DNA of 64,000 bases from Solibacillus daqui. GTDB lineage: Bacteria > Bacillota > Bacilli > Bacillales_A > Planococcaceae. This document shows, piece after piece, positions 1 to 9,257 of this stretch. Below the pieces are notes generated by a model. That model ran no database searches, was not told the DNA's origin, and worked only from the letters and a program-made list of their open reading frames with translations. How positions within the stretch are numbered: position 1 is the first letter of the stretch; the number at the start of each line of letters is the position of its first letter. A program made the translations under genes and the position numbers. Where the stretch lies: the NCBI RefSeq assembly GCF_028747805.1, contig NZ_CP114887.1, positions 3,931,001 through 3,995,000 on the forward strand, in the 5' to 3' direction.

Positions 1-1178
1 AACACATGATTCATTTTATCAAAATAATGTATGACCGCTTTGCCGTTTGCCGCTTGCAGGTTTTTTGCATCTGCTTCTGTCACTTGTATATCTTTTTTTC
101 CTTGAAGAATAAGAATCGGCGCTTTAACATTTTTTATTTCCTGCTGTGGATCATATTTCAACCAAGAAATCATATATGGCTGTACAGAAGGTCTAAATAA
201 TGATTGTAATTCTGCCGGCACGTTCTCTACCTTTTCCCCCGCCTTTAACTTTCGAAGCGCTTTTTCGGATTCCTGCAATAAGTCAGGCGGTAACATCTCC
301 GTCAGTTGTTCCATTAAAATCTCATCGACTGGTCTACCCGCACCTGCAATCGAGATTAGGGAATCTACTTCATTTTGTTGCGCTGCAATTGTCATAATTA
401 AAGCACCTTCACTATGGCCAAGTAGATGAATTTCATTAAAACGCTTATCTTTTTCTGCATAGTCAATAATCGCTATTACGTCCTGTACATACATATTAAA
501 CGTCAAATTCTCTTCCCTTGTAATAAGTGCAGTATTTTCTCCAATTCCGCGCTTATCAAATCGGATTGATGCAATTCCTTGCTCTGCTAAGCTCTCTGCA
601 ATCATTTTTAAACCGTTGTTTGCTCCCCCGCCGATTGTATTGCCATCTTTATTCGTAGGACCTGAACCCGCGTGGATAATAACAAGCTCCCCAGTAGGTC
701 GCTCGGGCATTTGCAAAGCTGCTTTAAGTTCTCCGTCTGCAACAGGAATATCTAGTTTTTCATAGGTAACAGCCGCTTCGGTATAAGGTTTTAAGGTAAT
801 AGGAAACGATTGTCCATTTTGCGTAAACATACCTTCTAGTTGGTCATCCTTCAGCGTTCCGGTAATATTAATTATTGAGCCTGCCAAATTGATTTTAATC
901 TCGACATCAGAGTCATTATAAACAATCAATTCAAAGGGAAATTCACTTAAACCTTGTGCAGGCACCGAAATATTTCCGCTATTCTTTTCCAAATTTAAAA
1001 TGATTTCAAGTGGCGACTGGGGAATATCAATCATTCCTTGCCATTTACCTATCAATGCTTCATTCATATTTACAACCTCCTGCTTCGTTTGCCCCTCTAT
1101 TGGTAATTTACTTGCATTTTCGCTATTACAGGCTGTTAGCAACAATACAGTAGCTAAACTAAAAGCAATCTTTCGCAT
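1..1178 (-). CDS. Alpha/beta-hydrolase lipoprotein (3' end cut by window)
   Basis: Reading starts at ATG 1178, preceded by a GGGAGGG ribosome site, and stays open to the left edge, so the C-terminus is missing. The N-terminus is a lipoprotein signal with lipobox LLTAC, which predicts anchoring to the outer face of the membrane. About 150 residues without a recognised fold follow, then an alpha/beta-hydrolase domain with the nucleophile elbow GHSEG (Ser) and the upstream RFDKRG segment typical of secreted esterase/peptidase-like hydrolases. The substrate is unknown. The gene is separated from modB by that gene's terminator and is probably its own unit. Confidence 0.85.
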   Translation of the reverse strand, partial: MRKIAFSLATVLLLTACNSENASKLPIEGQTKQEVVNMNEALIGKWQGMIDIPQSPLEIILNLEKNSGNISVPAQGLSEFPFELIVYNDSDVEIKINLAGSIINITGTLKDDQLEGMFTQNGQSFPITLKPYTEAAVTYEKLDIPVADGELKAALQMPERPTGELVIIHAGSGPTNKDGNTIGGGANNGLKMIAESLAEQGIASIRFDKRGIGENTALITREENLTFNMYVQDVIAIIDYAEKDKRFNEIHLLGHSEGALIMTIAAQQNEVDSLISIAGAGRPVDEILMEQLTEMLPPDLLQESEKALRKLKAGEKVENVPAELQSLFRPSVQPYMISWLKYDPQQEIKNVKAPILILQGKKDIQVTEADAKNLQAANGKAVIHYFDKMNHV

Positions 1179-1247
1179 GGCTTTACCCTCCCGCTTAATT
1201 CTTCTTACATTTACGTGTATAACAGGGAAAAGTTTCAAAATAAAAAG

Positions 1248-1280
1248 GTTCTACTTTTGAGGCGAGCTGTTCCACTTTTG
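1248..1280. repeat. Two near-identical 12-mers 21 bp apart
   Basis: GTTCTACTTTTG (1248-1259) and GTTCCACTTTTG (1269-1280) are direct repeats in the spacer between the lipoprotein gene and modB. Repeated motifs of this general look occur at the ends of IS21-family elements, but no transposase is present here. They could equally be a regulator site upstream of the lipoprotein gene. Confidence 0.35.
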
Positions 1281-1381
1281 CATAGAGAGACTGAATTAAC
1301 CGAGGAGTTAGCGCGGTTGCCTGGACGGGGATTAACCTTTCTTTATAAGTTGCCCATATTGCAGTGTATTATTTCTTCAAC

Positions 1382-1407
1382 AAAAAAAGCCACCATATAT
1401 GATGACT
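1382..1407 (-). terminator. Terminator after modB
   Basis: In the minus-strand RNA, AGTCATCA and TGGTGGCT pair (two G-U pairs) around a short loop and are followed by a run of seven U. It lies 8 bases beyond the modB stop and closes the moeB-to-modB run. Confidence 0.8.
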
Positions 1408-1414
1408 TTTATTC

Positions 1415-2095
1415 TTATGAATGTTTTGTCCGTACAATCAAGAGCATCATAAAGGAAATAATAACGATGGAAATCACCCACAGCCACGCCATTACCATAT
1501 TACCGGAATCAATTGCTATATAGATCGCTGTAGAAATATTCTGTGTTTCTCCAGGTATATTACCGGCGAACATTAAGGTAGCACCAAATTCGCCTAAAGC
1601 CCGTGCAAAGCTTAATATACTTCCCGAAATAAGCGCCTTAGAAGCTAGGGGAACCGAAATATATAGGAAGACTTTCCATTCATTTGCTCCATCTAACCTT
1701 GCCGCTTCTTCAATGTCAGGATTTACTTCTTGAAATCCTGCCTTTGCGGACTGATACATTAGGGGAAATGCTACAACAATGGAAGCAATGACCGCAGCCC
1801 ACCAAGTAAAAATGATTGGCTGCTTAAAAATCCACTGAATCGCCTGTCCCGCTATGCTATTATTCCCAAAAATAAAGATAAGAAAAAATCCGATAACTGT
1901 AGGAGGAAGAACCATTGGAAGCATTAGAATCGTCTCCAAAATGGCCTTCCCCTTAAAAGACTTTCTAGCAAATAGCCGGCCCGCCAAAGTTCCTAATATA
2001 ATTACGACTATGCCAGATATAATGGATACTTTTAAAGATATCCAGATTGGGCTCCAGAACTCAAGCATAAAACTTTTATTTAGTAGTAAATCCAT
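1415..2095 (-). CDS. modB: Molybdate ABC transporter permease ModB
   Basis: Membrane permease of the molybdate importer. The 226-residue protein has about five hydrophobic segments and the binding-protein-dependent permease loop near its middle (EEAARLDGA, the EAA motif that docks on the ATPase). The GEFGATLMFAG stretch is typical of ModB/CysT permeases. ATG 2095 was chosen; TTG 2104, three codons upstream, is an alternative. Either start lies inside the end of modA, so the two are translationally coupled. No ModC ATPase is found in the window. Confidence 0.92.
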   Translation of the reverse strand: MDLLLNKSFMLEFWSPIWISLKVSIISGIVVIILGTLAGRLFARKSFKGKAILETILMLPMVLPPTVIGFFLIFIFGNNSIAGQAIQWIFKQPIIFTWWAAVIASIVVAFPLMYQSAKAGFQEVNPDIEEAARLDGANEWKVFLYISVPLASKALISGSILSFARALGEFGATLMFAGNIPGETQNISTAIYIAIDSGNMVMAWLWVISIVIISFMMLLIVRTKHS

Positions 2096-2897
2096 ACTCT
2101 TCAAAAACCTTTAAAGTTTTTTCATTTTGTATATACTCGTAAAATTCTCTTGCTGCTTGGTACTGTTTAGAATTTTTAATGATACCAAGAGGATAAATAA
2201 TAGGAGTATGTGTGGCAGGGTCGGCAGACGCAACAATTTCCACTTTATCTGAAACCAGTGCATCTGTTTTATACACAATTCCAGCTTTCACATTGCCTGT
2301 TTCCACGTAGGATAATACTTGACGGACATCCTTTGCATAAACTACTTTTGACTCAACAGTATCCCATATACCCAGCTTTTCAAGCGACTCTCTTGCATAC
2401 TTTCCTGCAGGTACTGTTTCAGGTATTCCGATTGAAATTTTATCTACTTCTGCTTTCGCAAGATCTTCGAAATCTTTAATAGATTGTTCACCAGTTGGGA
2501 CAACTAATACGAGTTCATTTCCAAGAAGGTCCAAGCCGTCTTCTTTTGCAATATTTCCTTGCTCAACCAATAAATCAAACTTATCTTCTGCCGCTGAGAA
2601 AAAAAGATCAACTGGCGCACCTTGAGAGATTTGCTGTTGCAAGGAACCAGAAGCCCCATAATTGAATTTTAAAGTTACTTCAGGATGTTCTTCCTCATAT
2701 GTATGCTGTATAACATCCATTGAATCCTTCAAACTTGCTGCTGCTGATATAATTAATTCCACATCTTCCGTGCTTTTTGATACGGATGGAGTTTCTTTAT
2801 TGTCTGAAGATTGATCTGTGGCCTCGTTATTAGAACACGCCACCATAAACACAAGTAAAAATAATAAAGTACTAATAAATTTAAAACTTTTTTGCAT
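2076..2897 (-). CDS. modA: Molybdate-binding lipoprotein ModA
   Basis: Substrate-binding lipoprotein of the molybdate ABC importer, 273 residues. The start at ATG 2897 is preceded by GAGGTG at good spacing; in-frame codons further upstream have no ribosome site. The signal peptide ends in lipobox FMVAC, followed by a Ser/Asn/Asp-rich linker. The mature domain starts with ELIISAAASLKDSMD and continues with KFNYGASGSLQQQI and GAPVDLFFSA, the classic ModA signatures whose serines bind the oxyanion. It sits between moaD and modB in the cofactor operon, which supports a role in molybdate rather than sulfate uptake. Confidence 0.95.
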   Translation of the reverse strand: MQKSFKFISTLLFLLVFMVACSNNEATDQSSDNKETPSVSKSTEDVELIISAAASLKDSMDVIQHTYEEEHPEVTLKFNYGASGSLQQQISQGAPVDLFFSAAEDKFDLLVEQGNIAKEDGLDLLGNELVLVVPTGEQSIKDFEDLAKAEVDKISIGIPETVPAGKYARESLEKLGIWDTVESKVVYAKDVRQVLSYVETGNVKAGIVYKTDALVSDKVEIVASADPATHTPIIYPLGIIKNSKQYQAAREFYEYIQNEKTLKVFEEYGFTTK

Positions 2898-2994
2898 GTT
2901 TGCACCTCTTCCGTACTTTCTGCAATTAGTTAAATCGCCTTTCATCTCACAAATTATCCAGGGATTTAGTAAACTGCCCCAACTACACCTTTTT

Positions 2995-3228
2995 TTACCC
3001 TCCACTAATAGGCGGGATAAAAGCGAGTGTATCTCCATCATTCAAAATCACTTCATCTTCAGCAAATTCCTCATTTACAGCGGCCATCATCTGTTGTAAA
3101 GATAGTTTAGGGTATTGATTTTCCATCCACACTTTAATTTGACCAACAGTATGACCTGATAGATCTACTCTCAATTCTGATTCACCGATTGCTTCTTGCA
3201 AGTGTGCAAATAATAAAATCTTAATCAT
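2995..3228 (-). CDS. moaD: Molybdopterin synthase small subunit MoaD
   Basis: Ubiquitin-fold sulfur carrier of molybdopterin synthase, 77 residues. The start at ATG 3228 has AGGAG seven bases upstream. The protein ends in PPISGG: the C-terminal Gly-Gly is adenylated by the MoeB-type enzyme and then thiocarboxylated. It overlaps the end of moaE, its synthase partner, by 8 bases. About 95 bases separate it from modA. Confidence 0.95.
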   Translation of the reverse strand: MIKILLFAHLQEAIGESELRVDLSGHTVGQIKVWMENQYPKLSLQQMMAAVNEEFAEDEVILNDGDTLAFIPPISGG

Positions 3229-3700
3229 GAAAGATCTCCTTTTTGATTGGTGGATTTCCTTTTGGATAAGGAACATTTTCTAACTGATCGCCAATCCATT
3301 CGGTACCATCTTCCCAATATTCTTTTTTCCAGATGGGGACGATTTGTTTAATGCGGTCGATCGCATATTCGTTAGCCTCATAAGCCACTTTACGGTGCGG
3401 GGATGATACCGCAATAACAACGGCAATATCCGTAATTTCTAAATGACCTACACGATGTGTTATGGCCACTTTCACTTCCGGCCATCTCTCTTGTATCTCT
3501 TTAGAGATTTGTTTGAACATTTTAATGGCCATTGCTGGATAGGCTTGATATTCCAGATGCAGTGTTTTTTTACCCTTCGTCAATTCACGTACTGTCCCGA
3601 TAAAAAGCGTAATCGCACCAGCATTTCTGCTAACTACTTTTTGCTTAACTTCCTCAATATCTATTGGTTTATCTACAATTTCAAATAACTGTGTGTTCAT
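3221..3700 (-). CDS. moaE: Molybdopterin synthase large subunit MoaE
   Basis: Catalytic subunit of molybdopterin synthase (159 residues). It transfers sulfur from the MoaD thiocarboxylate to cyclic pyranopterin monophosphate. Family features seen are GAITLFIGTVR near residue 30, the HRVGHLEI segment, PHRKVAYEA, and the lysine-rich active-site stretch IWKKE. It overlaps mobB by 4 bases and moaD by 8, as expected for a coupled operon. Confidence 0.95.
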   Translation of the reverse strand: MNTQLFEIVDKPIDIEEVKQKVVSRNAGAITLFIGTVRELTKGKKTLHLEYQAYPAMAIKMFKQISKEIQERWPEVKVAITHRVGHLEITDIAVVIAVSSPHRKVAYEANEYAIDRIKQIVPIWKKEYWEDGTEWIGDQLENVPYPKGNPPIKKEIFHD

Positions 3701-4215
3701 GAGCTCCGCCTCATTTCTTTCATTAAAAATTCCATATATTGTGCATTTTCATGAATCGAAAAAGTTGGGTATTCCAGCGGCTTTTCCAGTGGATAGGCTG
3801 GCCAATAGATTACACAAATAATATTGGTCACTTTTTCGAGCAATTCTTGATCTTCTATTGTTCGCAAAAGGACAACTTTCGGATAGTGTTCGTTCTTATA
3901 TCCCTCAATCAGAATGACATCCATGTTAAAGGATGCATAAATCGCTAGAATATCAGCAAGCTGCCAGTTGCTTTGGGAAATACTTATTCGCAAAGTGCCG
4001 TCTCCTTCAACTGCGGTCACATGTGCCCCAGCCTGCTCGTGACGGAAACTATCTTTTGAATTGTCGCCAATAGGGATACCGCCATGTCCATGATGCTTGA
4101 TCGTTCCCACATAGAGTCCCTCAGAAGCGGCTTGTCTAATAAGCTGCTCCATTAATGTGGTCTTCCCACTATTCTGGTAGCCTACTATCTGTATGATTTC
4201 ACGATATTGTCCCAT
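3697..4215 (-). CDS. mobB: Molybdopterin-guanine dinucleotide biosynthesis adaptor MobB
   Basis: P-loop GTP-binding protein thought to assist MobA in forming the guanine dinucleotide cofactor. The Walker A motif GYQNSGKTTL is near residue 10; further nucleotide-binding segments include VILIEGYK. ATG 4215 was chosen, with AGGAA ten bases before it; GTG 4221 is possible. The first 31 bases overlap the end of moeA. A guanylylated cofactor is consistent with formate dehydrogenase being encoded nearby. Confidence 0.92.
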   Translation of the reverse strand: MGQYREIIQIVGYQNSGKTTLMEQLIRQAASEGLYVGTIKHHGHGGIPIGDNSKDSFRHEQAGAHVTAVEGDGTLRISISQSNWQLADILAIYASFNMDVILIEGYKNEHYPKVVLLRTIEDQELLEKVTNIICVIYWPAYPLEKPLEYPTFSIHENAQYMEFLMKEMRRSS

Positions 4216-5474
4216 GGCCACTCACTTCCTTGTAAATCTTCCAGCAATAAAACTTCTACTTGCATGCCTTTTTCGTATCCGCGTGAGCCTCCAGGCAATA
4301 CAATCAAGACATTGGCATTGGCTAACGAAGAAACCGCACTCGATTTATCAAAACCAGAAGGAACTGCAACTAGTTGACCGTTTTCTTGTGATGCATTCCC
4401 TCGCACAAAACGGGTAAACGGATTCGCTTTTTTGAAATCAGCCCCTAAAATAGCCAGCTCTTTGCGAAGATGCGGTTTCTTATTGCCAAATGCTGTCCGG
4501 ACAATGGGACGTACAAATAATTCAAACCCAACATAGCAAGCAGACGGGTTTCCTGAAAGCCCAAATAATAACTGACCGTCCCTGGCAGCTACAGTTGTTA
4601 CACTCCCTGGCCGCATTGCCACTTTATTAAACAATACGTCTGCACCAATGGCTTCATAAATCGCAGGCAGGTAATCATAATCACCCACGGAAACGCCTCC
4701 AGTTGTAATGAGTATGTCTACTTCCTGTAATGCTTTTTTTACAGCATCAATACATAAATTCAGATCGTCGCTCAATTTGCCGTAATATTTGGCTGTTGCC
4801 CCTGCACGTTCAATTTGAGCCATAGTCATATATGCATTACTATTTCGAATCTTGCCAGGCTGCAAAGATTCGTTTGGTTCAAGCAGCTCGCTTCCCGTTG
4901 CAATGACACCTACAATGGGTTTACGAAAAACAGGAACTTGATCAAAGCCAAAGGTAGCAAGCAAAGCCACAACACCTGGATTAATATATTGCCCTTTTTC
5001 AATAAGGATTGCGCCTTTTTGAACGTCCTCTCCCTTATAGGATATATTTGTTCCAGCTTCAAAAGTTCGCTTAATTGCCATATACATTTGATCATTTTCT
5101 TCAAATGAATTTGTCAATTCTAACATGACAACTGCATCACAGCCTTTTGGAATAGGGGCACCTGTCATAATACGCACTGCTTCTCGAACCCCTACTTCTT
5201 TTTCGAATAGAAAGCCTGCGCCAATTTCTCCCACGACATGAAAGGTTATTGGATTTTCTGAACTCGCTTCTTCACTATCCGCCGATCGGATTGCATAACC
5301 ATCATAAGGTGAACGATTAAAAGCTGGTACATCGGCATCTGCTGCAACGTCTTCCGCTAAAAAGCGCCCATGCGCTTGCAGCAATGAGACGAATTCTATT
5401 TTCCCTTGTCCCCCCAATTCCATTACACGTTGAACAGCCTCTCCCACTGCTATCGGTTTTCTTTTTTCCAACAT
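4185..5474 (-). CDS. moeA: Molybdopterin molybdotransferase MoeA
   Basis: Inserts molybdate into adenylated molybdopterin. The 429-residue length is normal for the family. Motifs seen are SPYDGYAIR in the N-terminal domain, MTGAPIPKGCDAVV, TGGVSVGDYDYL (the acidic active-site loop of the MoeA/MogA fold) and GLSGNPSA. ATG 5474 has a GGGGG-type ribosome site. It follows moeB by 12 bases. Its partner activity, adenylation, is supplied by the MoaB encoded by the divergent operon. Confidence 0.95.
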   Translation of the reverse strand: MLEKRKPIAVGEAVQRVMELGGQGKIEFVSLLQAHGRFLAEDVAADADVPAFNRSPYDGYAIRSADSEEASSENPITFHVVGEIGAGFLFEKEVGVREAVRIMTGAPIPKGCDAVVMLELTNSFEENDQMYMAIKRTFEAGTNISYKGEDVQKGAILIEKGQYINPGVVALLATFGFDQVPVFRKPIVGVIATGSELLEPNESLQPGKIRNSNAYMTMAQIERAGATAKYYGKLSDDLNLCIDAVKKALQEVDILITTGGVSVGDYDYLPAIYEAIGADVLFNKVAMRPGSVTTVAARDGQLLFGLSGNPSACYVGFELFVRPIVRTAFGNKKPHLRKELAILGADFKKANPFTRFVRGNASQENGQLVAVPSGFDKSSAVSSLANANVLIVLPGGSRGYEKGMQVEVLLLEDLQGSEWPWDNIVKSYR

Positions 5475-5486
5475 CCGAAATCCCCC

Positions 5487-6503
5487 TTATCCTAATAAAC
5501 GATGATAAATGCTTTTTGCTTCTTGTATATTCTGAATACCATGAATTACTACTCGTCCATCCTGGAAAATTACGAATCGATAATTTGGTGTTTGCAAAGA
5601 AAGTAAATAAAGGTTTTTTTGAATTTCACCGTATGGACGAAGTTGAACAGCAAGTTGACCTAAATTATATTGAATTGGTTTAGGTGGACGAATTTGTACA
5701 GCATCACGACCGCATAGTATCTCTGATTTTGTTTGATTTTCATAGGATAAATAGGGATACGTAGGGTTTTTGCCGCAAGATGGACAATCCTCTTTGCGCA
5801 TTTTCTCCACATTAATTTCATAGTGCTGATTTTGCCAAGCATCAAAAGTTAAGTACGTTTTTCGTCTGGCTTTTTCATCGCCTACCAAAATTTTGAATGC
5901 CTCTGTGACTTGATAAGCTGCTACGATTTGAACAGCCGGACTTATAATTCCCACCGTATCGCAAGTCATCCCTGTGTTCGGCATCATTTTCAGCAAACAA
6001 TGCAGACAAGGTGTAATGCCTGGGACAATTGTATATGTCGCTCCATAACTGCCCACACAGGATCCATAAATCCATGGAATTTGATATTTCTGTGCGATAT
6101 CATTCATCATAAAGCGAATATCGAAATTATCCGTTGCATCTATCATGAGATCTACACCTTTAAGGAGTCCCTGTAATTCCTCTGTACTGGCATCAAGAAT
6201 CAACGCGTTGATTTCCAACTCCGAGTTAATGCTCTGGAGTCTCTTTTTTGCAGCAATGACTTTTGGGACTTTTTCCTGTGCATCTTGTTCGGTATACAGT
6301 TGCTGCCTTTGTAAGTTGCTCCACTCGACATAATCGCGGTCTATAATCGTCAACTTTCCGATACCTGCTCTAACAAGTGCCTCCGCGCTTGCGCTTCCAA
6401 GTGCGCCAACACCAATAATAAGGACATGCTTTTGTTGTAGCAGTTGCTGACCTTTTTCTCCGATTGGGCTGAATAATTGCTGTCTAGAATATCTATTATG
6501 CAT
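5487..6503 (-). CDS. moeB: MoeB/ThiF-family adenylyltransferase
   Basis: E1-like enzyme that adenylates the C-terminal Gly-Gly of MoaD (possibly also ThiS). Domains: nucleotide-binding GVGALGSASAEALVRAG at about residues 33-50, DRDYVEWSNLQRQ, the two zinc CxxC pairs (CLHC and CPSC), and the catalytic-cysteine region TCDTVGI. The last 70 residues form a small extra domain, as in Bacillus homologues of about 339 residues. ATG 6503 was chosen (338 residues). The open frame extends 40 codons upstream, but those are basic, low-complexity and would overlap the opposite promoter. First gene of the moe/moa/mod run. Confidence 0.9.
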   Translation of the reverse strand: MHNRYSRQQLFSPIGEKGQQLLQQKHVLIIGVGALGSASAEALVRAGIGKLTIIDRDYVEWSNLQRQQLYTEQDAQEKVPKVIAAKKRLQSINSELEINALILDASTEELQGLLKGVDLMIDATDNFDIRFMMNDIAQKYQIPWIYGSCVGSYGATYTIVPGITPCLHCLLKMMPNTGMTCDTVGIISPAVQIVAAYQVTEAFKILVGDEKARRKTYLTFDAWQNQHYEINVEKMRKEDCPSCGKNPTYPYLSYENQTKSEILCGRDAVQIRPPKPIQYNLGQLAVQLRPYGEIQKNLYLLSLQTPNYRFVIFQDGRVVIHGIQNIQEAKSIYHRLLG

Positions 6504-6537
6504 CAACGTTTTTGCCTTTCTTTTTCTGAATTTTAAT

Positions 6538-6565
6538 TTGACCTTTTTATTTATAGCCTTATAAT
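6538..6565 (+). promoter_or_regulatory. Sigma-A promoter of moaB-mobA-moaC
   Basis: TTGACC (6538-6543) and a perfect TATAAT (6560-6565) with a 16-bp spacer, about 50 bases upstream of the moaB start. It sits in the spacer shared with the divergent moeB. Confidence 0.7.
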
Positions 6566-6617
6566 AAAAGCAATGTTTTTCAATAAAAATCATCTCTGGA
6601 AAAGGAGGTATACTCCC

Positions 6618-7112
6618 TTGCACCCTTCACATCATGATCTCCGTATAGGAGCTGCCATTTTAACCGTGAGCGACACGCGATCAACGGCGGATGATCTTGG
6701 CGGCCAACGAATTCAATCATTACTTCGAGAAGCTTCTTTTGAAGTAATAGACTATCAAATAACAAAAGATGAACCATCCGAGATAACAAATCATGTAAAA
6801 AAATGGTGTTCAAATCAAAGCATCAATGCGATAATCGTCACTGGCGGAACAGGTTTTACACCAAGAGATCAAACCTATGACACCATTCTCCCCCTTTTCG
6901 AAAAAGAAATGGTAGGTTTTGGAGAATTGTTTCGGTCATTAAGTTATGAAGAAATTGGTCCAAAAGCCATGTTTAGTCGTGCAACAGCAGGATGCCGGGA
7001 AAAATCCGCCATCTATGTACTGCCAGGTTCCCTCAATGCGGTAACTCTTGCAATGACTAAACTCATTCTCCCTACTGTACAACATTTTGTCGGTGAGCTG
7101 GATCGCCTATGA
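6618..7112 (+). CDS. moaB: Molybdopterin adenylyltransferase MoaB
   Basis: MogA/MoaB family enzyme that adenylates molybdopterin before molybdate insertion by MoeA. The 164-residue protein has AILTVSDTRS near the start and the family signature TGGTGFTPRD around residue 75. The start is TTG 6618: a strong AAAGGAGG (6601-6608) lies nine bases before it, and the upstream in-frame ATG has no ribosome site. The stop overlaps the mobA start in an ATGA. Confidence 0.93.
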   Translation: MHPSHHDLRIGAAILTVSDTRSTADDLGGQRIQSLLREASFEVIDYQITKDEPSEITNHVKKWCSNQSINAIIVTGGTGFTPRDQTYDTILPLFEKEMVGFGELFRSLSYEEIGPKAMFSRATAGCREKSAIYVLPGSLNAVTLAMTKLILPTVQHFVGELDRL

Positions 7113-7699
7113 AAATTGCCGGTGTTGTTTTAGCTGGCGGTCAATCTTCTAGGTATGGCCAGCCAAAAATGTTTGAACTGTTTGCTGATCAGCCTTTGTA
7201 TAAGAATAGTCTTATTGCCTTACAAGAAAATCGGCTACAGCCTTTAATCATCGCTACGAATGCCAGCCTGCAATCGAAATTCGCAGGAGATAAGATCCAC
7301 ATAATTATTGAGGACCAGCCTCATCAGGGACCTTTGTCCGCCTTGCAAAACATCATGATAAATTTCCCTGATGTTGAGTGGTTTTTTATGCTAGCTAGTG
7401 ATATGCCTTATATGAATGCAGATTTTGTCCAAACCATGCTTACATTTATCGATGATCATTATGATGCGATTGTTCCTGAACAGGTTTCAAGAATACAACC
7501 TCTTGCTGCCATTTATCGACGTACTGCCTTATCAAAAGCAACGCGATTAATCCAGCAAAACAAGAAAAGCATGAAAGTTCTGTTAGAGCAAATTCAAGTT
7601 TGTTATGTTGATTTTGAAGAAGAATATCCAACATTCGTCAATATCAATACTCCACTCGATTGGTCACAAACAGCTAAAAAGGAGTCAACTTATGAATAA
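7109..7699 (+). CDS. mobA: Molybdenum cofactor guanylyltransferase MobA
   Basis: Transfers GMP to molybdopterin to make the guanine dinucleotide form used by formate dehydrogenases. The N-terminal [13 protein letters not shown] is the GTP-binding loop of the family, and the metal-binding aspartate is in ASDMPYM. 196 residues. It overlaps moaB by 4 bases and moaC by 8. Confidence 0.93.
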   Translation: MKIAGVVLAGGQSSRYGQPKMFELFADQPLYKNSLIALQENRLQPLIIATNASLQSKFAGDKIHIIIEDQPHQGPLSALQNIMINFPDVEWFFMLASDMPYMNADFVQTMLTFIDDHYDAIVPEQVSRIQPLAAIYRRTALSKATRLIQQNKKSMKVLLEQIQVCYVDFEEEYPTFVNINTPLDWSQTAKKESTYE

Positions 7700-8174
7700 T
7701 TTTACCCACTGGAACGAAGAAGGTCGCCCTAAGATGGTCGACATTTCAGAAAAAGAAATTTCAAAACGCACAGCCATCGCCCGCAGTACCATTACTTTAT
7801 CTGATGCTGTCTATGAAGCCATCCAACAAGGCGGCATAAAGAAGGGTGATCCTACACAAGTAGCACAAATTGCAGGGATTATGGGTGCCAAAAAAACAGC
7901 AGATATTATCCCGATGTGTCACCCGATCATGCTGCAAGGAACAGATTTCCAATTTGAGTACAAAAAAGCAGATGATGGCTATGAACTTCATATTCAAGCT
8001 ACCGTAAAATGCAGTGGGAAAACAGGTGTCGAAATGGAAGCATTAACTGCTGTGTCCGTTGCCGCGCTGACATTTTATGATATGTGTAAAGCCGTCGATA
8101 AAAATATGGTGATTAAAGAAACCTATCTTGTTCAAAAAACAGGTGGAAAAAGCGGCACTTATATGCATAAATAA
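7692..8174 (+). CDS. moaC: Cyclic pyranopterin monophosphate synthase MoaC
   Basis: Second step of molybdopterin synthesis: it converts the MoaA product to cyclic pyranopterin monophosphate. 160 residues from ATG 7692 (AAAAAGGAG upstream). Diagnostic motifs are [17 protein letters not shown] (active-site His) and the C-terminal [22 protein letters not shown] with its catalytic Asp/Lys. It is the last gene of the plus-strand run and converges on moaA, the preceding enzyme in the pathway. Confidence 0.96.
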   Translation: MNNFTHWNEEGRPKMVDISEKEISKRTAIARSTITLSDAVYEAIQQGGIKKGDPTQVAQIAGIMGAKKTADIIPMCHPIMLQGTDFQFEYKKADDGYELHIQATVKCSGKTGVEMEALTAVSVAALTFYDMCKAVDKNMVIKETYLVQKTGGKSGTYMHK

Positions 8175-8180
8175 GCAGAA

Positions 8181-8209
8181 AAAATCCGGCAATATTTTGC
8201 CGTTTTTTT
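8181..8209. terminator. Bidirectional terminator between moaC and moaA
   Basis: A six-bp stem CGGCAA/TTGCCG with loop TATT (8187-8202) is flanked by AAAAAA on the left and TTTTTTT on the right. It can therefore end transcription from both convergent genes. Confidence 0.85.
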
Positions 8210-8219
8210 CTGTTTTTCT

Positions 8220-9236
8220 TTATCCGCCGATGTGCGACATTTCGATTTTTGATTTTTTTCTTTTTTCCATCGTCTGTTCATTTCGTTCATCAGAATAGCG
8301 GTCATTTCTATTCTCCCAAACTTCCGATATGCATTGGGTGATTGTTGCATCATCTGCCTCTGTTCTTAATAATTCTCGTAGATCCGTTCCTTCTGTTGCA
8401 AAGAGGCAAGTATATAATATCCCTTCCGCTGAAATACGGGCACGCGAACAAGTTGAACAGAATGAATCTGTTACAGATGATATGACACCTACTTCACCTG
8501 TATCATCTAGATATTGATAGCGCGTAGCTACTTCACCTTTATAATTAGGCTCAACTGCTTGGAGCGGAAAAACTTGATGAAGCTGATCAATAATTTCCTT
8601 CTTCGACACAACATCGTTCATTCGCCAACCATTTGAGTTCCCTACATCCATATATTCAATAAAACGAAGAATATGCTGTTTGTCTTTGAAAAACTCTGCC
8701 ATTGAAACAATATCTTGTCCATTTACACCTTTTTGAACTACCATGTTAATTTTCACTAGCAAGCCCGCTTCTGCAGCTTTTTCAATGCCCTCTAATACTG
8801 TTTTCACTTTTCCCCTATGACCATTTATCTGGAAGAAACGCCCTTCATTTAACGAATCCAGACTAACCGCAACTCTTGATAATCCTGCTTTCGCCAAGTC
8901 ACTGGCATATTTTTTCAATAAAGTGCCATTGGTTGTTAAGGCAATGTCTTCTACTCCATCAATACGGTGAATGCGTTCAATTAATTTGGGCAAATCTCTT
9001 CGCAGTAAAGGCTCGCCACCTGTAATGCGAACTTTTTTCACACCTAGTGAAACAAAAATCTTTACTAATCGTTCGATTTCTTCAAAACTTAATATTTTAT
9101 CGGGCGGTAAAAATGCGAAGTCTGGGCCAAATACTTCCGCTGGCATGCAATATTGACAACGAAAATTACAACGATCTGTCACTGATATCCTTAAATCTCT
9201 TAGTGGTCTGTGCAATTGATCTCGCAGATTAGTAAT
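8220..9236 (-). CDS. moaA: GTP 3',8-cyclase MoaA (radical SAM), unusual start
   Basis: First enzyme of molybdopterin synthesis: radical SAM cyclisation of GTP. The N-terminal cluster motif is CNFRCQYC; the C-terminal cluster cysteines are in [18 protein letters not shown]; the essential Gly-Gly is at the very C-terminus (SHIGG). The usual MoaA N-terminus extends about a dozen residues before [14 protein letters not shown]. Here that segment (ITNLRDQLH) is in frame, but no ATG/GTG/TTG is available before TTG 9215, which lies 28 bases after the AAGGAG site. ATT 9236 is seven bases after that site and gives a normal N-terminus, so it was chosen. CTG 9227 is another option. Confidence 0.9.
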   Translation of the reverse strand: MTNLRDQLHRPLRDLRISVTDRCNFRCQYCMPAEVFGPDFAFLPPDKILSFEEIERLVKIFVSLGVKKVRITGGEPLLRRDLPKLIERIHRIDGVEDIALTTNGTLLKKYASDLAKAGLSRVAVSLDSLNEGRFFQINGHRGKVKTVLEGIEKAAEAGLLVKINMVVQKGVNGQDIVSMAEFFKDKQHILRFIEYMDVGNSNGWRMNDVVSKKEIIDQLHQVFPLQAVEPNYKGEVATRYQYLDDTGEVGVISSVTDSFCSTCSRARISAEGILYTCLFATEGTDLRELLRTEADDATITQCISEVWENRNDRYSDERNEQTMEKRKKSKIEMSHIGG

Positions 9237-9257
9237 TTTTATTCTCCTTCTTTCCTA

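Noticed and set aside
6504..6623. 40-residue N-terminal extension of the MoeB-type protein
   Set aside because: Basic low-complexity sequence overlapping the divergent moaB promoter and ribosome site; relatives start near the chosen ATG.
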